A stretch of 7,967 nt of DNA, from positions 1 to 7,967 of the forward strand of contig JAOPYW010000372.1 of the NCBI GenBank assembly GCA_025964405.1, read 5' to 3'. The notes beneath the pieces are model-generated. The model was not told the DNA's origin. It was given only the letters and a program-made list of their open reading frames with translations, and searched no databases. The DNA comes from Thermoleophilia bacterium (lineage in GTDB: Bacteria; Actinomycetota; Thermoleophilia; Gaiellales; SKUG01). The position numbers were made by a program, and so were the translations under genes. Shown here piece by piece: positions 5,970 through 7,967 of this stretch. Within the stretch, counting starts at the first letter, position 1, and each line of letters begins with the position of its first letter.

Positions 5970-7439
5970 GTGGACGTACGCGGATTCAACGTACTCGCCT
6001 TTGCCGGCGGAATCGCAGCAGGCGCAGTGACGGGCAACCTGACCGCGCGGGCGATCAACGACCCGACGCGGTCGATCCTGGGAACCGTCGGAGGCGGCCT
6101 CGGCGCGCTGGGTATCGGCGCGGGTGTGGCGGCTGCCAGCTGGCGGTACGCGCTGCCGGGCGCCAACGGGGCGCTTGCCCTGTCAGGCGGCATGCGCGGC
6201 GTGAACCTGCTCGGCACCGCCGCGATGGGGTTCGGCATCGGCGCGGCGATCAGCGGCGCGGTGACGGCGTTCGCCACGCGGCACGACGGCCCGAAGCCGA
6301 CGACGCCCGGCTCCCCCGCAGCGCCGGCCACCGGCGGCGCACTCAAGGCCCTGCAGTCGAACGAGTGGGTCGCCGCGAACACGACGGCCCAGGATCGCGC
6401 ACTGCTCGCCGCGGCCGCCACCGCGAACGACGTCTCGGGTGAGGATGCAGCCGGTGTCGTGCGCGACATCGCCACCGACGTGGATGTCGCTCCCACCTTC
6501 TCGTCGGGCGACGCGACCCGCGTGGCGGTGGCTGCCCTCGAGCACCGCATCTCGGGCAGGGAAGCAGCCTCCGACCTGGTCAACGTCGACGCCGCGCTCG
6601 TCGACGGCGGCGCGACCCAGCTGACCCTCGACATCGACGACCCGGCCGAGCGCGCCGAGCTGGCTGCTGCGGCGATCCGCGGGGGCACGCACGGCACCGA
6701 GGCGGCCCAGATGTACGGCGCCCTGCGCGCCGCACCCGACGCCGGCCTCGGCGTGCACGAGGCGGTCGACCTCGCGGTGGCCGCGCTCGAGTCGGGCTCC
6801 ACGAAGGACCAGGCGACCGCCGCGCTCGCGGCAGTGACGGCCCACGAGGCGACCTCGGCCCTTCCGGTCGGGGAGCGGGTGACCCTCGCCGCCGGCGCGC
6901 TCCGAGGCGGTTCGACCGGCGACGTCGCCGCCACGAACTACGCCCAGTTCGCGAGCGACGAGTTCGCGTCGCAGGTGCTCGCTTCCGGCGACCTCACGAC
7001 CGAGCAGGCCGCACGGGTGGCAGCCGCCACGACCGCGGTGCGCACGACCGGCACCGATGCGGCGCTGACCTTCTCCAACGCGGTCTCCGACGCCAACGTC
7101 TACGACTCGGCCAGTGGCTACGAGGACGTGGTCGGCCTGACGATCGGAGCGGTGCACGGCCTGCACACCGGGGCGGAGGCCGCTCAGGCCTACAACGACG
7201 TCGCCGGAGCGCCGGGCACGAAGGACCTCGACGTGACCGCGCGCTTCGAACTGGCGGGCGCGGCGCTCGGCGGCACGAAGCCGACGGCCGACGTGATCGC
7301 CGCCTACCGGGCGCACGCCGCCGGGCAGGCCGATACGACCACGGCGCAGGATGCCCTGCTCGCCACGGGTTCGGCCGGCGCCTACGACGCGTCAGCCGAC
7401 TCGGAGTTCGCCGACTGGTACGCCACCGCCGGCAGGTAG
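5970..7439 (+). CDS. Membrane-anchored alanine-rich helical-repeat protein, function unknown
   Basis: A 489-residue protein that I do not recognise. The N-terminal 105 residues contain three glycine- and alanine-rich hydrophobic segments (about 8-22, 36-57 and 80-102) with GxxxG-type spacing, likely a small membrane domain. A Pro/Gly/Thr linker (106-125) follows. From residue 138 on, the chain is built of about eight degenerate repeats of 35-46 residues, starting near residues 138, 178, 224, 262, 300, 343, 384 and 422, with a rough consensus of L-A-x-x-A-L/I-x-G-G-x-T-G-x-x-A-A-x-x-Y, i.e. two short helices around a Gly-Thr-Gly turn. A broken ninth unit begins at 457. There are no cysteines. 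GTG 5970 is supported by GGAG at spacing 5. The gene faces a proline-rich gene and shares a terminator hairpin with it. The repeats suggest an alpha-solenoid scaffold; whether they face in or out is unknown. Confidence 0.82.
   Translation: MDVRGFNVLAFAGGIAAGAVTGNLTARAINDPTRSILGTVGGGLGALGIGAGVAAASWRYALPGANGALALSGGMRGVNLLGTAAMGFGIGAAISGAVTAFATRHDGPKPTTPGSPAAPATGGALKALQSNEWVAANTTAQDRALLAAAATANDVSGEDAAGVVRDIATDVDVAPTFSSGDATRVAVAALEHRISGREAASDLVNVDAALVDGGATQLTLDIDDPAERAELAAAAIRGGTHGTEAAQMYGALRAAPDAGLGVHEAVDLAVAALESGSTKDQATAALAAVTAHEATSALPVGERVTLAAGALRGGSTGDVAATNYAQFASDEFASQVLASGDLTTEQAARVAAATTAVRTTGTDAALTFSNAVSDANVYDSASGYEDVVGLTIGAVHGLHTGAEAAQAYNDVAGAPGTKDLDVTARFELAGAALGGTKPTADVIAAYRAHAAGQADTTTAQDALLATGSAGAYDASADSEFADWYATAGR
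6381..7337 (+). repeat. Eight degenerate 35-46-residue helical repeats coded in tandem
   Basis: Units begin near 6381, 6501, 6639, 6753, 6867, 6996, 7119 and 7233, spacings of 40, 46, 38, 38, 43, 41 and 38 codons. Aligned cores include AAAIRGGTHGTEAAQMY, AVAALESGSTKDQATAAL, AAGALRGGSTGDVAATNY, IGAVHGLHTGAEAAQAY and AGAALGGTKPTADVIAAY. The nucleotide sequences of the units have diverged, so the repeat is visible only in the protein and is old rather than a recent amplification. The final fragment at about 7338 (TTAQDALLA) echoes the beginning of the first unit (TTAQDRALLAA). Confidence 0.75.
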
Positions 7440-7460
7440 CGGCGCCGCGACACGGAACCA

Positions 7461-7496
7461 ACGCGGGGCCCGGCAGTCGTGTGCCGGGCCCCGCGT
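7461..7496. terminator. Perfect 15-bp hairpin, probable bidirectional terminator between convergent genes
   Basis: The left arm 7461-7475 (ACGCGGGGCCCGGCA) is the exact reverse complement of the right arm 7482-7496, around a 6-base loop (7476-7481). It begins 21 bases after the plus-strand stop at 7439 and ends 24 bases downstream of the minus-strand stop at 7521. The U-tract is poor on both sides, as is common in high-GC actinobacteria, so termination would rest on the strength of the stem. Its position between two converging genes supports this reading over a regulatory RNA. Confidence 0.8.
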
Positions 7497-7520
7497 GTCT
7501 TCACTGCCTGTCGCGCGTGG

Positions 7521-7967
7521 CTACCAGCCGCCACCCGAACCGCCGAGGAAGAAGTCGTACCAGTGCGACTCCTGCACCGGGGGCGCGGGGTAGGTCGGCG
7601 GTGGCGGCGTCGGCGTCGGATCGGGATCGGGCTCCGGCCGCGGCGTGGGCTCCGACGGATCCGGCTTCGGGCGCGGGCTGGGCGCCGGGTAGTCGGGCCC
7701 GGGTGCCGGGTCGCTCGGTGACGGATCGGGAGTCGGGTTCGGGTCGGGGTAGCTCGGGCCGGGCGTCGGGTAGCTCGGGCCGGGCGTGGGGTACGGACGC
7801 GGATTCGGCGCGGGGTACGGGTTCGGATCCGGCCGCGGGTACGGGTTCGGATTGGGGTACGGGTTCGGCCGCGGGTACGGATTCGGGCGCGGGGGTGCCG
7901 GACGCGGCGGTGCGGGCCGCGGCGGTGCGGGACGCGGGGGTGCAGGCCGTGGCGGTGCCGGGCGCGG
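7521..7967 (-). CDS. Proline-rich X-Pro repeat protein, C-terminal part (5' end outside window)
   Basis: An open frame of 148 codons plus TAG (7523-7521) enters from the right edge, so the start is not seen. From its N-terminal side it reads five PRPAP units, then PRPNPYP, NPNPYP and RPDPNPYP type units, two copies of YPTPGPS, then mixed xP dipeptides with D, E, K, S and T, then TPTPTPPPP. It ends in a non-repetitive tail, PPVQESHWYDFFLGGSGGGW. Nearly every second residue is proline, which imposes an extended polyproline II rod, as in wall-spanning or TonB-like spacer segments. Nearly all codons end in G or C, and differences among the PRPAP copies are all synonymous, so this strand and frame are coding. 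I cannot name a family. A signal peptide or membrane anchor, if any, would lie outside the window. Length and function are unknown. Confidence 0.8.
   Translation of the reverse strand, partial: PRPAPPRPAPPRPAPPRPAPPRPAPPRPNPYPRPNPYPNPNPYPRPDPNPYPAPNPRPYPTPGPSYPTPGPSYPDPNPTPDPSPSDPAPGPDYPAPSPRPKPDPSEPTPRPEPDPDPTPTPPPPTYPAPPVQESHWYDFFLGGSGGGW
7747..7787 (-). repeat. Tandem 21-bp repeat within the proline-rich gene (2 copies)
   Basis: Copies 7749-7769 and 7770-7790 differ at one base; a 20-base stretch is identical at 7747-7766 and 7768-7787. Each encodes the heptad YPTPGPS on the minus strand. The near identity contrasts with the diverged flanking units and suggests a recent duplication in multiples of three bases. 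Confidence 0.85.
7893..7967 (-). repeat. Five 15-bp units encoding PRPAP, continuing past the window edge
   Basis: Units are 7893-7907, 7908-7922, 7923-7937, 7938-7952 and 7953-7967. All five encode Pro-Arg-Pro-Ala-Pro on the minus strand. Base differences occur only at codon third positions (Pro as CCG, CCC, CCT or CCA; Arg as CGT, CGG or CGC), while Ala is GCA in all five. The array probably continues beyond 7967. Confidence 0.85.

Noticed and set aside
5876..7316. Minus-strand open frames opposite the helical-repeat protein
   Set aside because: Ala/Ser/Arg-rich composition expected of complement frames; the plus-strand frame shows a protein-level repeat and a ribosome binding site.
7479..7721. 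Plus-strand open frames over the proline-rich gene
   Set aside because: They begin inside the terminator hairpin, give Arg/Gly-rich noise, and do not explain the third-position pattern of the repeats.
7740..7967. CRISPR-like or other non-coding tandem array
   Set aside because: Periods are 15 and 21 bases, always multiples of three, with no spacers, and unit differences are synonymous in the minus-strand frame; this is a protein repeat.

Overview
The window is very GC-rich (roughly 70% by eye) with dense, mostly co-oriented genes, strong G/C bias at third codon positions, frequent GTG starts and several starts that lack a Shine-Dalgarno sequence but sit one -10-to-start distance below a TA-rich hexamer. 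That points to a high-GC Gram-positive of the Actinomycetota; I cannot place it below phylum level from sequence alone. No rRNA, tRNA, insertion sequence, CRISPR array or phage gene is visible.

Layout. (1) 48-404, minus strand: an A-type iron-sulfur carrier (ErpA/HesB family), divergent from the genes to its right across a 137-base intergenic region. (2) 542-1636 and 1656-2264, plus strand: an atypical short-chain dehydrogenase/epimerase and an ISOC-like isochorismatase-fold hydrolase, 19 bases apart, probably one operon. (3) 2328-5096, plus strand: a compact three-gene carbohydrate cassette whose members overlap (8 bases, then 4 bases): a GT8-like glycosyltransferase, a DegT/DnrJ/EryC1/StrS aminotransferase of the VioA-like type (catalytic Lys present), and a left-handed beta-helix acyltransferase of the VioB/galactoside-acetyltransferase type. 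Read together they suggest making an N-acylated 4-amino-4,6-dideoxy sugar and attaching it to a surface or secreted glycan; the upstream nucleotide-sugar enzymes are not here. (4) 5256-5879: an acidic orphan protein. (5) 5970-7439: an alanine-rich protein with three glycine-rich hydrophobic segments followed by about eight degenerate 35-46-residue helical repeats. (6) 7461-7496: a perfect 15-bp hairpin, apparently a shared terminator. (7) 7521-7967, minus strand: the C-terminal 148 residues of a protein in which nearly every second residue is proline, cut by the window edge.

The most unusual material is at the right end: the membrane-anchored helical-repeat protein and the convergent X-Pro rod protein. 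Neither matches a family I can name. The five Pro-Arg-Pro-Ala-Pro units of the rod differ from each other only at synonymous third positions, which shows that the minus-strand reading frame is the one under selection even though no start codon for it lies in the window. The glycosyl cassette is the clearest functional unit.
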